Assembly (NCBI GenBank): GCA_020736575.1
Contig: JAGPYM010000115.1
Location: 1-33,487, forward strand
Source of the DNA: Thelonectria olida
Taxonomy: Eukaryota; Ascomycota; Sordariomycetes; Hypocreales; Nectriaceae
DNA length: 33,487 nt
Reading direction: 5' to 3'
Shown one piece after another: positions 11,331 through 22,534 of the stretch (position 1 is the stretch's first letter; every line of letters starts with the position of its first letter). A program made the translations under genes and the position numbers. The notes below the pieces were generated by a model, which was not told where the DNA came from, did no database searches, and saw only the letters and a program-made list of their open reading frames with translations.

Positions 11331-11837
11331 GGCTCCAAATCTTTGGAGACGGGAGACACTGGAAGGACACCACGGTCCGAATTCCATTCGCAGGTCTTGA
11401 GCAAGCAGGGGGTTGATCGCCGCAAGGCACTTGAACCACTCCCGACAAGTATATAGCAATTCTCACTCTTGTTTCTTCGTAAATGAAGACAGGTGGCTCG
11501 TCTTCGACTTTGAGCAATGATTGCTTTTGTCTAGTCCATGTATATTAAGCACCCCAACTCTGCGCATCAAGAACCAAGCAGCGAAGTAGTGCCATGATCT
11601 TGAGCTCTTAAGTGCTGCAATTTCTGCGTTACTTTACTCCATACTCTTTCTTTGTCTTACTGAATTTTGTAATTTCTACGTCCCATCTTTTACTGCACCT
11701 GCATGCTAGGCACTTGATGCACATCTAGAATTCATTCTGCATGAATGTGTAGAAGATGACTCCGATAGTTGAACAGAACGTAGACGTTGAGAGCATGTTT
11801 CGATCTTTCACTGAGAAAGTACGCTATTTATTTATCC
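11331..11837. other. Intergenic region between convergent MFS and SDR genes
   Basis: About 500 bp between two 3' ends. Short minus-strand frames run antisense to the transporter's end and show no family feature, so I see only 3' untranslated sequence here. Confidence 0.5.
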
Positions 11838-12904
11838 CTACATATATCGTCCTCCAGTGCACTCGATACAGGTCGCTGTAACGTATGCCGACAATGGACT
11901 CGCCAGGAATAGCATGACACCTGCTGCATCCTCAACCGTCCCCGCCCGCCCAAGCGGAATTTCCTTTGTGTCGCGGAACTTGGTTGCGCTCGCAGGAATT
12001 CCGGTAACAATTTGCTTGCCGGCAGTGGTCACAGTCTCCTCTCCTGTCGGCGGCCTTGTAAGTCTGGTGTCCATCCATCCGTATGCAACTGCGTTGCATC
12101 GCACGCCGTATCTGCAAGTAACTGTCAGAGAATCTGGCGAAGAACGCATAAGAGAAGGAATTGATACTCACCGAGCCCATTCGGATGCCACCGTCTTCGT
12201 GAAGCCGACAATGCCCATCTTGGCCGTGGCATAGTTGATCTGACCCATCTGCCCGTGTAATCCAGATGTGGACGAGATATTGATGACGTTCTTGGGCATA
12301 TCGCGGTTCTTCGGATCCATCCAATGCGCAGACAAGGCACGAACCATTCGAAAAGGGACGTAGTTGTGTATCTTCATGATCACGTCCCATTTCTCATCGT
12401 CCATCTTGTGAATTGCTGCGTCGTAGCAGAAGCCAGCGCTATTAATCAGGCAATTGACCCTACCAAACGCTGCCAAGGCCGCCTCGATGGCCTTTTCAGC
12501 AAAGCCTTCTTCAAGGGCGTCGCCAACGACCAACGAGGCTTCGTGGCCGTCGGCGCGCAGCTCGCGGACGGCTTCATTTGCCCTCTCTTCGCTGACATCT
12601 GCGATGACAATCTTGGCGCCTTTGGAGGCCAGGAGATCCGCCGTGGCCCTACCAATGCCTATAATGACCATTTATTAACATTTTGAGTTGTGATCACGCC
12701 AGGGTTATGACCGACCTTGAGCACCACCAGTAATTAACACGACATGCCCGTCGACCCTATCATCCCGTTATTAGTATTCAATCGCAACCATCGTTCCGTA
12801 TTGCAAACTCATACTTACCTCGAAGGATCGCAAGGCGCTTGCTGGTGTGCAGCAAAGCCAGGGGGGCTCAACTGGCTCGTAAGCTTCTTGATGCGCTCGG
12901 ACAT
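11838..12904 (-). CDS. Short-chain dehydrogenase/reductase, FabG/3-hydroxyacyl-CoA dehydrogenase-like, PTS2-like N-terminus
   Basis: Minus-strand exons are 12904-12819, 12756-12716, 12658-12172 and 12111-11838 (295 residues). Every join restores frame, including the split glycine-rich motif TGGAQGIG (38-45). Asp63 after the second strand points to NAD(H). NSAG (115-118) replaces the usual NNAG, and the catalytic residues are Ser172, Tyr185 and Lys189 (YATAK). Residues 4-12, RIKKLTSQL, fit the peroxisomal PTS2 pattern R-[LVI]-x5-[HQ]-[LA], so import by Pex7 is predicted. The classical SDR fold with FabG-like features, next to an acyl-CoA dehydrogenase, suggests oxidation of a 3-hydroxyacyl-CoA. 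It is transcribed divergently from the acyl-CoA dehydrogenase, and the shared promoter carries the CCGCGG palindrome. A reductase on another alcohol or ketone is the main alternative. Confidence 0.88.
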
Positions 12905-13405
12905 GATGAGGATAATGCTGGTTCAATGCCTGCTCTTGGTGGCGTGTTACAGCCCAGTCTCGTTGGCTGCACGATAAGATACATAATTGTAGTTTTCATG
13001 ACAGTTGTGCAGTTTGCTAGGGTCGATTCCGAATGAGATGCCTGGACCGACTTACACGGAATGGCTTGCATGCAAGCGAGGGGCAATAATTCCGCGGAAT
13101 TAACTCAACCCAAGGCCCGCGGAACGTCAACTCGGCAGCTGGGCAGTGCTCAGTGTTTGCTCCTCCGTCACTTGGCTCGACGTCCCTAACGACGCTTTCG
13201 GCTTTGGGGCAAGAAGAGATCCTCACGAGGCGATTTGGGTGTCTGTTTGAGAAAGCATATTAAGGCCTACTTCGAGCTTGGAGAGTATCTACTTGTCACA
13301 CATAGCTTCAAGCCACAAGAAACAAGTCCAATCTACAAAAACGAGCCCTCGCAACATCAACTGCTTCATCAATTGTCGCCAATTACCAATTAAACGCGTT
13401 CTAAA
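12905..13405. promoter_or_regulatory. Divergent promoter of the SDR and acyl-CoA dehydrogenase genes
   Basis: The 501 bases between the two start codons contain no supported gene. They hold the 16-bp palindrome at 13087-13102 and a second CCGCGGAA at 13117-13124. Their location between two cluster genes makes joint control of both likely. Confidence 0.6.
13087..13102. promoter_or_regulatory. 16-bp perfect palindrome with TTCCGCGGAA core (putative zinc-cluster regulator site)
   Basis: TAATTCCGCGGAATTA reads identically on both strands. Its core CCG-CGG is an everted pair of the CGG triplets bound by Zn2Cys6 dimers, and TCCGCGGA is the known yeast Pdr1/Pdr3 element. A second copy, CCGCGGAA, lies 14 bp further on at 13117-13124. 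The same extended palindrome recurs at 22846-22857. Which regulator binds is unknown; B and C in this window are candidates. Confidence 0.6.
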
Positions 13406-14911
13406 ATGCCTTCCGCACTCACCAGCAACGTCCCCTTTGCCGACCCTGTCTGGCACACGGACACCAAGTACCCCTACTACAAGGATTCCCATCGTAAACT
13501 CCAGCGCTTCATCAGGGAATACGTAGACAGCGAGATCACTCCCAATGGGGCTGAGTGGGAGGCCCAGGGCTTCGTTCCAGAGCACGCCTTTGCCCGACAC
13601 GCCGAGCTTGGCTTCTTGGCCGCCGCAGTATTTCCCCTGCCCAAGAGCTCCCTGACTGGCGTTAAGCTGCCGGCCGGTATTCCGGTTGACGGTAACTACT
13701 GTTCTCGCTCCACAAAACTTCCATGAGCATGGTAAACTGACATGGTTTGCAGAATGGGACGAGTTTCACGATGCTATCGTATGTACTCCCTGCTCCTGGA
13801 ACCTTCATTGGTGCTTAGCTGACATGTACCTCGACAGCTCATTGACGAAATCGCCCGCTGCGGTTATCTTGGTGTAGTCTGGGGGATCAACGGCGGCGCA
13901 ACGACCGGGGGTGCACCCCTCTCGACATACGGCACCGCCAAACAGAAGCAAGAGTACCTTCGTCCCTTGTTGACCGGTCAGCAGAAGCACTGTCTCATGG
14001 TCACAGAGCCCGACGGTGAGTCTTCCACTTTAGTCCGCCTCGTCCTCAAACCCCAGCTGAAAGTCCGTACCAGCCGGATCGGATGTGGCTGGTCTTACCA
14101 CCACGGCCGAAAAGACCCAAGATGGCAAGCATTATGTGCTCAACGGGCAGAAGAAATGGATCACACAGGGTCAGTTGGCCACGCACGCTCTCTGCCTTGC
14201 ACGCACTGGCGGACCGGGCCACAAGGGTCTGACCGTCTTTATTCTTGACATGAACACCCAGGGGATCTTCCGCAAGAAGATGCACAATTCCGGTGTCAGT
14301 TCGAGCGGATCCACCTTCATCGATCTCGACAATGTCATGGTTCCTGTGGAGAATATTCTTGGCAGGATCGGGCAGGGCTTCGAGATCATCATGTCCAGTG
14401 AGTACGTCCTATCCTTGATTTGCGGATTTGGCCTGACCAGAATCTTACCAATCAAGCCTTCACTCATGAGCGTCTTTGGGTCGGAATCACGGCTCTCCGT
14501 CTTTGCCGCGTAGCCCTCGAGGATAGCTATCGACACGCCCTCCGCCGCGAGACATTCGGCAAGAAGCTGTTTGAGAACCAGGTTATCCGACTCAAGTTCA
14601 GCAAAATGGCTGGCCTTATCGAACCCGTTCAGCACCTTATGGAAGATCTGGTCCGGCGATCTGTGCTCACCCCAGCGCTGGAGTTCTCGCCCTGGGCAGC
14701 CTTGCTCAAGATGCAAGCTGCTCATAACCTTGAGACGGTCTCCCGCGAGGCTCAGCAGGTCTTTGGCGGACTGGGCTATTCTTGCGGTGGTGCTGGCGGT
14801 CGTGTAGAGCAAATCAGTCGGGACGTTAGAGTGTTGGTAGTCTCGGGAGGAAGTGAGGAGATTCTCATGGACATGATTGCCAAGCAGCAGAAGAAGCTGG
14901 CCAAGTTGTGA
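13406..14911 (+). CDS. Acyl-CoA dehydrogenase, peroxisomal (C-terminal AKL)
   Basis: Exons are 13406-13691, 13753-13778, 13838-14015, 14074-14397 and 14457-14911, giving 422 residues, the normal length. The enzyme is an FAD-dependent alpha,beta-desaturase of acyl-CoA. Joins restore the flavin-site motif TEPDAGSD (160-167) and VFGGLGYS near the C-terminus. The position of the usual C-terminal catalytic Glu (the IYEGT motif) is Gly402 in VVSGGSEEI. Instead Glu276 in THERLW matches the base of long-chain and isovaleryl-CoA dehydrogenases, so the protein is likely active with that alternative base. It ends in AKL, a PTS1 tripeptide, so a peroxisomal location is predicted, where electrons would pass from FAD to oxygen or an unknown acceptor. 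A 26-bp exon is flanked by two introns. Divergent from the SDR. Confidence 0.9.
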
Positions 14912-15143
14912 GGTATAGCATTTACCAAATGAGTACACCAAACCTTTAGGATAGAAATGGAGAAAATCTGGACTCGTATATTCATCATGTCCCAATAAGT
15001 CTACTTGCATACATTGATGTCCTGAGTGGCATAAATGTCGGCTCACCATCATCTTCAAGTTGGGCTTTCCATATCAGTCTCTCACAACCACAAGAAATCC
15101 ATAGTTCTCATTTAAAACTCCTTGTTCGACCCAAGACCACCCA

Positions 15144-17485
15144 TCACAGCCCTCCTGTCAGGTTCCCTGCTTCTGGCGGTGGAGGGAAAAAGTCCGTCAG
15201 TCCAATCCCATGCACATCATCTAGCGATGGGTAGAACTCCCATCCCAAAGAAGCATCAATATTCCAGAGAAAATCATCAGCCCTACCATGGATACCCTGC
15301 ACATCTGCCGACTGGAGCTGTTGGTCCATCTGTGAAGAGCCCGAATGGGGCTGTTGTTGGTCCGATGCCAGCACAACCCCAGGGATTCCACAGGCATTGA
15401 CTATGGCGCAGAGAACTGTGTAGCTTCGTCCGGCCACCGGATACGTCGGTGTTATTTCTTTCAGAGTCTCAAAAATGGCTGCGAGCCACCGCTTCTCCTC
15501 AGTCTTCTGGTCCCCAGGAGTAGCGCTGGCTACATCTGATATGAGCGCCATAGCTGCTGATAAACAAGCCGGGTTGATGGTGGAAAAGAATTTTCCTGGG
15601 CCATGGTGTAGCCTGTATGCCAGCAGAAGTTTCGATATCCGGATTCCGCTCGTAGTGCAGAGTTGCTGGGAGACCTCAGGTGTCTGCCCGTTCAGACACC
15701 TCCTTATACCGTCACCCGCTGCCTTGTCTTTGCGGTATTTCTGCATGTAGGCTGCAAATGGTCGATTCAGGAGAATAGTGGCAGACAGGAACTGAACGTG
15801 GATGGCGCATGTAGCCGGAGAGGGCTGGCGAACATTGTTCGGAGTCCATTGGAGCTCAGACGGTAATGATCTGAACCACTGCAAGAGTTTGTCACTGGCT
15901 TGAGAGAGCTTCTGTATTGACGATTCCTGATAGATGCTCTCTTCTTTGCCGTTTATCACCGACAAAATCTCTTCGAGGGTTGACGCAAGAGTAACCCAGG
16001 CGCCCATGAGCTTGTAGTCGGGACCCAGCGATTCCTCAGAAGGTAGTGGACAAGAAAAGCTTTCTAATCTGAGGGCAGTCGGTCGGCCCTGAAAGGAACT
16101 ATAGAGTCTGTAAAGATTTTGTGTTAGCTATTTTTGACAATCAATCTTTTCCAGGGCAGCATACTTATCAAAAACAAAACAATGATGCAGAATGGAAAGT
16201 CGAATCCGGCGGTCTAAGGTTGTTAATACTCCAGCTCCCACTAGATTGATGCAGTCTTCATGCAGCCCAAAGTCATAGAGGAGGCGGAAAGCCAGGCCTA
16301 GTCATCTCGTTAGCATCACTTCTCACAGATCACCGAAATGGGCGATAGACCTGGGTAGACCCAGCATGCGCGGTCGCTTCCTTCACCAGCTAGGTAGGAG
16401 CCGAATAAACACAGAGCCGGGATGGTGGCAATGCTGGGGTTTTCTATCTCGTACAGAAGATCATCTCGGGCGCGACGCAAGTAAACGCGCTTCAGCTGCT
16501 CGGCATTGGGAATATTGGCAAACTTAAGAGCTCGCAAGAGAAGCGAATGGAGCAAAAAGTTTGAGAAATACTCTGAACGTTCGCCACGCGCATATGCTTC
16601 CCGGAAAGCCTGCTCGTCGAAGATAGGGATCGCTGAGTGCTGGTACTGGAAGAACAAGTCCATGAGGTGTAGATGGGTCGCGGAAGAGTCCGCCATGACT
16701 CCTATTTCGCTTCCGAGCTGGTCTGCATCGGGCTCGGCAGGGGCCGATGCTACTGAGCTGGATGGTGATGACGATGGGAGGATTGAGACCATTGTTATCA
16801 ACGAAGAGTATCCAAAGAATCTCAGCTGACCCTTTTCATCGGTTGTGAGTCGCGTATGGCCTGCGGAGAGTTTGTCCGACACTGCCCCAGCTGGAGAGCG
16901 GTTTATTGGTGATAATGACGGGTTCGGGCTGGCGCCGGTAGTGACCGTGGCAGGGCGAAGGCCACAATCCTTATCCATTTTCTCAAAGTTCAGAACCACT
17001 TCATCATGTGGCGACTTTGCAGGTGTGTTGCCTTCATCTTGGGGGTTACTAAGCAGAGTGCCAGCACCTCCATTGGCGAAATCGTAAGCAGGCTGAGCAC
17101 ATGGCCCCGTTACAGCTCGCTGCTCGACAGGGCGTGACTCCTGGAGCCCTTGGATGCGTCGACGAAGATTAAGTAGCCGACGGCTCGATGTCTTATCGGG
17201 TTCGGCCCGACCATCTTCACGCAATCCCCTAGGCTGAGTGTTGGGATCATGTTTGCGTTTTTCCGCAAGCCTCCCAAGAAGTGTTCGCCGCGTTGAGTCC
17301 GTTGATTTTCGCGGGAACTGGCTGGTCGATTGCTAGGACATGTCGAAATTAGTCGATAAAACATGGCCACGTCATGGTTCGCAGCCTTAATGACGATGCA
17401 TGAACAGGATCTCACGAACCGTTGCAGATGGTGGTGGCCCGCTGGCAAACCTCTGTCCCGTCCTCCTCGAGCAGGATGCCTGCAT
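15144..17485 (-). CDS. Regulator A: fungal-specific transcription factor domain protein without a recognisable zinc cluster
   Basis: Minus-strand exons are 17332-16351, 16297-16165 and 16107-15144, with in-phase joins that restore WVYPGLAFRLLYDFGLH and FVFDKLYSSFQGRP, hallmarks of the fungal_trans (PF04082) middle region. A first exon 17485-17420 (donor GTTCGT, intron 17419-17333) gives an in-frame ATG and about 714 residues, but this exon is uncertain. A basic linker with RRLLNLRRRIQGLQ, a likely dimerisation coil, precedes the middle domain, as it does after a Zn2Cys6 cluster. No intact CxxC...CxxC cluster was found upstream. Another frame at 17465-17421 shows EEDGTEVCQRATTIC, like a damaged second half of one. 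It is convergent with the acyl-CoA dehydrogenase and divergent from regulator B. Either an unseen exon carries the DNA-binding domain or it has been lost. Confidence 0.75.
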
Positions 17486-18030
17486 TGGGAATGCTTCAGA
17501 TATGCTGGTGTGAAGCGTAGCTGATAGTTGCTGGGCTTCTTGGGTGCAACAGAAGACGGCGCAAAGGGGTTGTCAGGTGAACCTACTGTTTGTCTTAGGT
17601 GTCGTGCTCCTGAGATCCGAGGTTTTGGGGCGACAGGAAGTCTGCGTTCATAGAAGGGTTGCGTACCCATGTAGGTAGACCAGGGTACTAATAGTAGTGG
17701 TGCCAAATGTCAGCAACATAACACGCGGTTACTAACGGGCGGGTAGTGAGCGGCTACCTTTTGCGAGGTCTTCAACATTGAAGAAGTACATGTACCTTGC
17801 CGCGTTAAACATGGGGGTAAGAAAGTGAGGGGAACTGTAAATATAGCATTTTGATGTCAAAGCCTAAAGCTTGCAGCGATATTTATTAAAGAATTAAATC
17901 TTACGTTTCTCATTATATAGGTAATTAACTGAACACAACGTAACAAACGAGCTGACGATAATCCTGATAACCTCCAGGCTACCCGGGACTTCCAGGGCCG
18001 GGGAAGTCTGCCGTGATCGATCCACCAAAT

Positions 18031-18046
18031 GCGGGGGCTTCCCCGC
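18031..18046. promoter_or_regulatory. Paired CreA-like sites (GCGGGG...CCCCGC)
   Basis: GCGGGGGCTTCCCCGC contains two inverted GCGGGG sequences, each fitting the SYGGRG consensus of the carbon catabolite repressor CreA/Mig1. Closely paired sites are the functional arrangement in known CreA targets. The position about 200 bp before the start of regulator B suggests glucose repression, which is inference. The pair could also simply be a hairpin. Confidence 0.4.
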
Positions 18047-18055
18047 ACCCTGGAC

Positions 18056-18084
18056 AGCGCTAGGTCATATAGGGCCCTAGCGCT
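18056..18084. repeat. Inverted repeat, 9-bp perfect arms
   Basis: AGCGCTAGG (18056-18064) is the exact reverse complement of CCTAGCGCT (18076-18084), spaced by 11 bases. It lies 10 bp from the GCGGGG pair and may belong to the same regulatory patch, or be the relic end of a small mobile element. Confidence 0.4.
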
Positions 18085-18242
18085 CCCCGCGCAAGCTCAC
18101 TCATCAGCTCAGAGCTCCTGGGCGGAAGGCGCGTTGCTTGCTGACACTGAAAGCCTATAAAATGATTCCATCACTCCGATTTCCGATTGCATACCGTTCG
18201 CAACTTTCCAACTGACCAATTGTCCTGTAATATCCGTTCGTC

Positions 18243-20555
18243 ATGGCCGATGCGGCGGAAACAGATGCCCCTCGAAGACAGCGTCGAGATAAATACATCG
18301 CCAAGGCGTGGTGAGATTTGGTTACGACGCCTGGCTCGCTGTTCACGTTCTGATCTCCTTCCAGTCAGGCCTGTCGACGCCGCAAGATCAAGGTGCGAGC
18401 ATCCGAAGCGATCAATTGGTGGCACCAATCTTAACTCTGCTTTAGTGTTCGGGGCATGACATCTGCCTTAACTGCGTCGACCGCGGAACAGAGTGCATCT
18501 ATGACTCTGAGAGGAGGAAGAGAGGGCAACGAGCTGGAAGGCGACGGTTAGATGATGCACGGTAAGTTTGTGACAACCCTTTCAGCCCCTAGCATCTGAC
18601 TTTCTTCCCAGTGACGATGGTAGGAGCCATGATGCTCCTGGTCCGCATGTTAACAACTCGCCTATCCGAACTTCACCATCAGACCAGAGAAGTATCAGAC
18701 AAAATGCCATCGAACCAAGTAGTATATGGCGCGAAGGAGTTGAGACACCAGCCATGTCACTTCGTTCCCAGGAACCCGCCGTAACCAGGAAGCCCCCAAC
18801 GACTGTCCCAGACCATGAACAATCTTGGTTGAGTAGCCAGTTTGACACTCAACCAAACTACTACACTCTCCAGCTCCCATCTTCTGCCGAAGTGAACCGA
18901 CTCCTCCAACACTACTTCGCTCACGCCAATCATCAATATCCTATTCTTAACCAACATGATATTGAGGATCGCCTCTCCAGAACTTTGAGCCGGCTAGGAT
19001 GCCAGCTGAGTCGAGCTTGCACGGCTGTTACGGTCGATTTGGAAGCATCCCGCTGCATGTCTCTGGTGTGTGCCCTCTTTTCACTTTCCCAGATTACCTC
19101 CAGCACCGCGACATTGCCCTATAATGAAGGAAAACTTTCTCGACCGCCTGGCTATGCTTGGTATGAGCACTCAAAGAAGCTCTTGCAAGCATTCGAGCTG
19201 CAAAAGGTGTCGCTCGACATAGTACGATGCAACACTCTCCACAGCATATACGCTCTCCACGCCGATCTGATAGACGTCTCCCTTGCATCTCATTCCGTCG
19301 CTGCCCGATTGTTGACGGCAGTGTATCCTCCTACGCTCTGCCGGGAAGACGAACCAGGCCGCGGAACCGCCGCTTACAACTTATGGTGGATTGTGTTCTC
19401 TCTTGACCGAACTCTGTCCCGAATATTGGGCATATCTTACACTCTACGCGTTGACCAAATACCGAGCGAACTGCGAGAACGTCTGGAGCTAGTGCAAAGT
19501 AACGTACAAGTCTGTCATGGGCGCGCCATTTCACGCCAAAGCCCAAGTCCATCAGTCGAAGCACGGCAAAGCACGAATGATGACTCCCTCTACCTAGAGG
19601 CTCTTGGACATCTTGGCTATCTCTGGAGCTCTCTGTTCGATCAATTGTATTCGAAACCATTAGCTGCTGGCAGTTGCGGGCTGCGAGCGTCAGCGCTACT
19701 AGACACCGAGTTGCAACTATTTACATCGTGTCTTGGGAATGTGTTGCGATGGGATACGCGAGAAACCTCCGAGACAGAGGTAACAAGTGAAGACACACCA
19801 AAATTCTGTCGTCGTCTCATCATTTTAGCAGTGAGTCCAAGCAACGTATGATGTAAAGATTGAATCACTATCACTGACTCGTAAAAAACAAGAATACCAA
19901 CATATTGCGATTGCTCCTCCGGCAAACCGTCGCTGGGACCTGCAGTTGTTTCGGCAGGACCAAGTCAGATGGACCCAAGATCGTGCGCGAAACTCTAGAA
20001 GCTGTGCAAACTGTTAGGAAACTATTCCCGGCCAGCTCTATTCCCTCGGGGTTCACCACTGCCGGCTCGATTGTTCAATGCGTCTTGTATTTGTTGACAG
20101 TATTGGACGATCCCCCCGAGTCGGGCTCTGAAACATTGGAGTCCGAGGACATCTCCGAGATGATCGAAGAGGCGTACGGCATTCTCATGAAGATGGTGCC
20201 AACTTGCTGGTCTGCTAGAAGCGCTATCTCGACTTTGGACACGGCGTTGTTTTCTCAAGATGCCGAGGGCCCCGATGGAGAAGATTTGCCGACACCTCGG
20301 CTGCAGACCTCTTTGGACCGGATAACGACGCAAAGACTACATCAGGGGGACTCTGGGAACACGTTACCGAGGACCTATGACGCTTCAGGCAACCCCTCGA
20401 AAGAAGTTGGGGGGAGCAGTCTCTTTGATGAGCTTAAGGCAGGCTATCAAAACCTGGATCTCATGTCTCCGGGGCGAGGGCAGGAAGATTGGATGGCCGG
20501 TATAAGTCCGACGCTCCAGGCTCGAGGACAAGCGGCCTCCTTGACCAGTTTATGA
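18243..20555 (+). CDS. Regulator B: Zn2Cys6 transcription factor
   Basis: Exons are 18243-18310, 18365-18392, 18446-18561, 18612-19830 and 19893-20555 (697 residues). Two introns interrupt the DNA-binding domain, and splicing restores a perfect Zn2Cys6 cluster with cysteines 23, 26, 33, 39, 42 and 49 (ACQACRRRKIKC...CLNC...C). It is followed by a basic run RRKRGQRAGRRRR-like linker. The middle section has fungal_trans features: LLQHYFAHANHQYPILNQHD, then SLASHSVAARLL and YNLWWIVFSLDRTLSRILG. The product is expected to act as a nuclear dimer on CGG triplets and is a natural candidate for binding the TTCCGCGGAA elements. It is convergent with the ligase (80 bp between stops) and divergent from regulator A. 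Confidence 0.9.
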
Positions 20556-20635
20556 CTAAACGATGGGATTTATGTAGTACATAATCATTATTTAGCTATT
20601 GACATGATTGAGATAGCTTGTTCCAACAAAAGCCT

Positions 20636-22534
20636 TCACAGTCTCGCAACCAGCTGACTGCCCCGAGTTCCTCCAACATCCACGCGTACATTCTTGAGCA
20701 GTCTTCGGAGAACCTTGCCCGTTGGGCTCTTTGGCAGCTCATCTATGAAGACCACTCCTCCCCGTAGATGCTTGTAACCGGAGACCTGGTCAGCAAGAAA
20801 CTTACTAATCGAGATGGCCGTCTCCGCGCTTCTCTCAAACCCTTCTTTGAGTGCAACGTAGGCTCGCACTAGATCCGTCGCGGCCTCGTCGCTCCAGACG
20901 CCGCACACGGCAACTTCATCTACAGCTGGGTGTCGGAGTAGAACCTCCTCCAACTCGATGGGCGACACTTGGAACCTGATAAAATGAGTACTTGGAAGAT
21001 GCAAAGATTGGGCAATCCGTGGAAAGGAACGAATAACGGCACTCACCCGTTGTACTTGATTGTTTCTTTTGATCGGCCGTTTACAACCAAATAATCTCTG
21101 GAATCGAGATATCCAAGATCTCCCGTCTTGTACCATCCGCCGTCAAGCATATCTCTTTGAGTGGCCTGAGTGTCTCGAAGGTACCCCCTGAACCCCTATT
21201 ATCAGACCCGGCACGACATACATAGCGGGCGACTTACATCATAATATTTGGTCCGCGTATGGTGATCTCTCCAGGCCCCTTGGGCCCAACATCTTGGCCA
21301 TTCGGGTCGAGGAAGCGCATTTCCACGTTGGCGATGACTTTTCCCGTCGCATTGAGAGCCATGCTCTTGTCTCGGACTCCGCTCTGCACACACGCTCCTG
21401 AAGCCTCGGTGCATCCGTACGCTAAAGTGGTCAGCTTGCTCTCCGAGGTTTTGGAGGGACAAACTTACTCTGGCAGAGCACGACATGAGGGAAGACTCTT
21501 CTGAGTTGTGCAGCAGTCTTGTCCTAGCCATAGGGTCAGCAGAGTTTGATACGGCAAAGAACAGCTAATCATACACTCAGAGGCGCTGCTGAGCAAGTGA
21601 AATACTCTAGCGAAGGATACGTATATCTTTTCGTGATTGGGCTCTCAGCCAGCTTTTTGGCAACCGGAGGCACCAGACGCGCCAAAGTCGCCTTACGCTC
21701 CGACATCAATCGACAATAGTTTTCGAGATCGAAGCGCGGCATCAGGCAGACATAGTAGCCCAACCACGGCGCGCCAGTCATGACCACGTATGTGGCATAT
21801 ACATGAGAGAGCGGAGGGAAAAACACCTCGCGCATGTCATGGCGCCAGTTCTGGGGGTTGTCGGCACGCAGCTGGTAGTTGGCGGCAATTAGGTTGTGGT
21901 GAGACATCATGACGGCCTTGAAGCGGCCGGTCGTTCCGCTCGAGAGAACCACGGCCGCCAGAACACTTCGATTATCTGCATCGCGGAGAGAGTACGGCTC
22001 AAGCGCCGGGAGCAACTCGTTACTCTGGTGGCCAGCGGAGACTTCAGCCCAATGCGGGTACGACGGCGTCTGGCCGATTCTCACGATGCGCTTGATGAAA
22101 GCAGCGTGGACGGACTCTCCGAGGCTGGCAGCCACTTTATCTCTGGCCGAGCTGCCCACGATTACAAACTTGGGCTGCACCAGATCTAGTCCGTAGGCGA
22201 GATCTTTAGGAGACAGGGCGTCGTTGATCATGGACACAACACCGCCGAGCCACCAGACAGCGTGAGTGGCCACGACGTAGTCTATCGAGCTAGATGATAC
22301 GATAGTCACTACATCGCCGGGGGTAAGGCCGAGGTGGTGCTTGAGCCAAGCCGCAGTGTGCTTGACCTGGTCCTTGAAGGCGACGTATGTTGCCGTCCGG
22401 CCGGTGACGGCTTCTTCGAAAATAACCTTGTCGTCAGGGATGTGGACAGGGTCATGCAGGAGCAGTGCCTCAGTCACTGACACATCCGTGGGGATGATGA
22501 TGCGCTGCTGCTTGGATCGGAACACTTGAGACAT
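20636..22534 (-). CDS. Acyl-CoA ligase (4-coumarate-CoA ligase-like), peroxisomal (C-terminal ARL)
   Basis: Minus-strand exons are 22534-21575, 21523-21469, 21421-21238, 21187-21047 and 20975-20636 (559 residues, usual length). The enzyme is an ANL-superfamily member that would activate a carboxylic acid with ATP to an acyl-adenylate and then to acyl-CoA. Visible motifs are the P-loop SSGTTGRFKAV (198-208), YGCTE (340-344), YKTGD with Asp423, and catalytic Lys534 in PKSPTGKVL. The C-terminal ARL fits the PTS1 consensus, as in plant and fungal peroxisomal ligases of this group. The first ATG is 22534; the frame upstream has none. It shares a promoter with regulator C that holds three CCGCGG elements. 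The substrate (aromatic, alicyclic, medium-chain or branched acid) is not evident. In the pathway it would act between import and the acyl-CoA dehydrogenase. Confidence 0.9.

Larger units (their letters stand above)
17486..18242. promoter_or_regulatory. Divergent promoter of regulators A and B
   Basis: This 757-bp region has no convincing gene. It includes an A+T-rich patch (about 17840-17940), GCGGGG-type sites resembling CreA/Mig1 sites at 18031-18046, and a perfect 9-bp inverted repeat at 18056-18084. It has no CCGCGG palindrome. Short frames upstream of 17485 on the minus strand could include a missing exon of regulator A. Confidence 0.4.

Noticed and set aside
11932..12390. Second minus-strand frame inside the SDR locus
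   Set aside because: It overlaps the SDR exons in another frame and has no family motif. The SDR splicing explains the region fully.
14171..15058. Long minus-strand frame (295 codons) opposite the acyl-CoA dehydrogenase
   Set aside because: It is antisense to verified exons and crosses the 14398-14456 intron. It shows no domain and reflects codon bias of the true gene.
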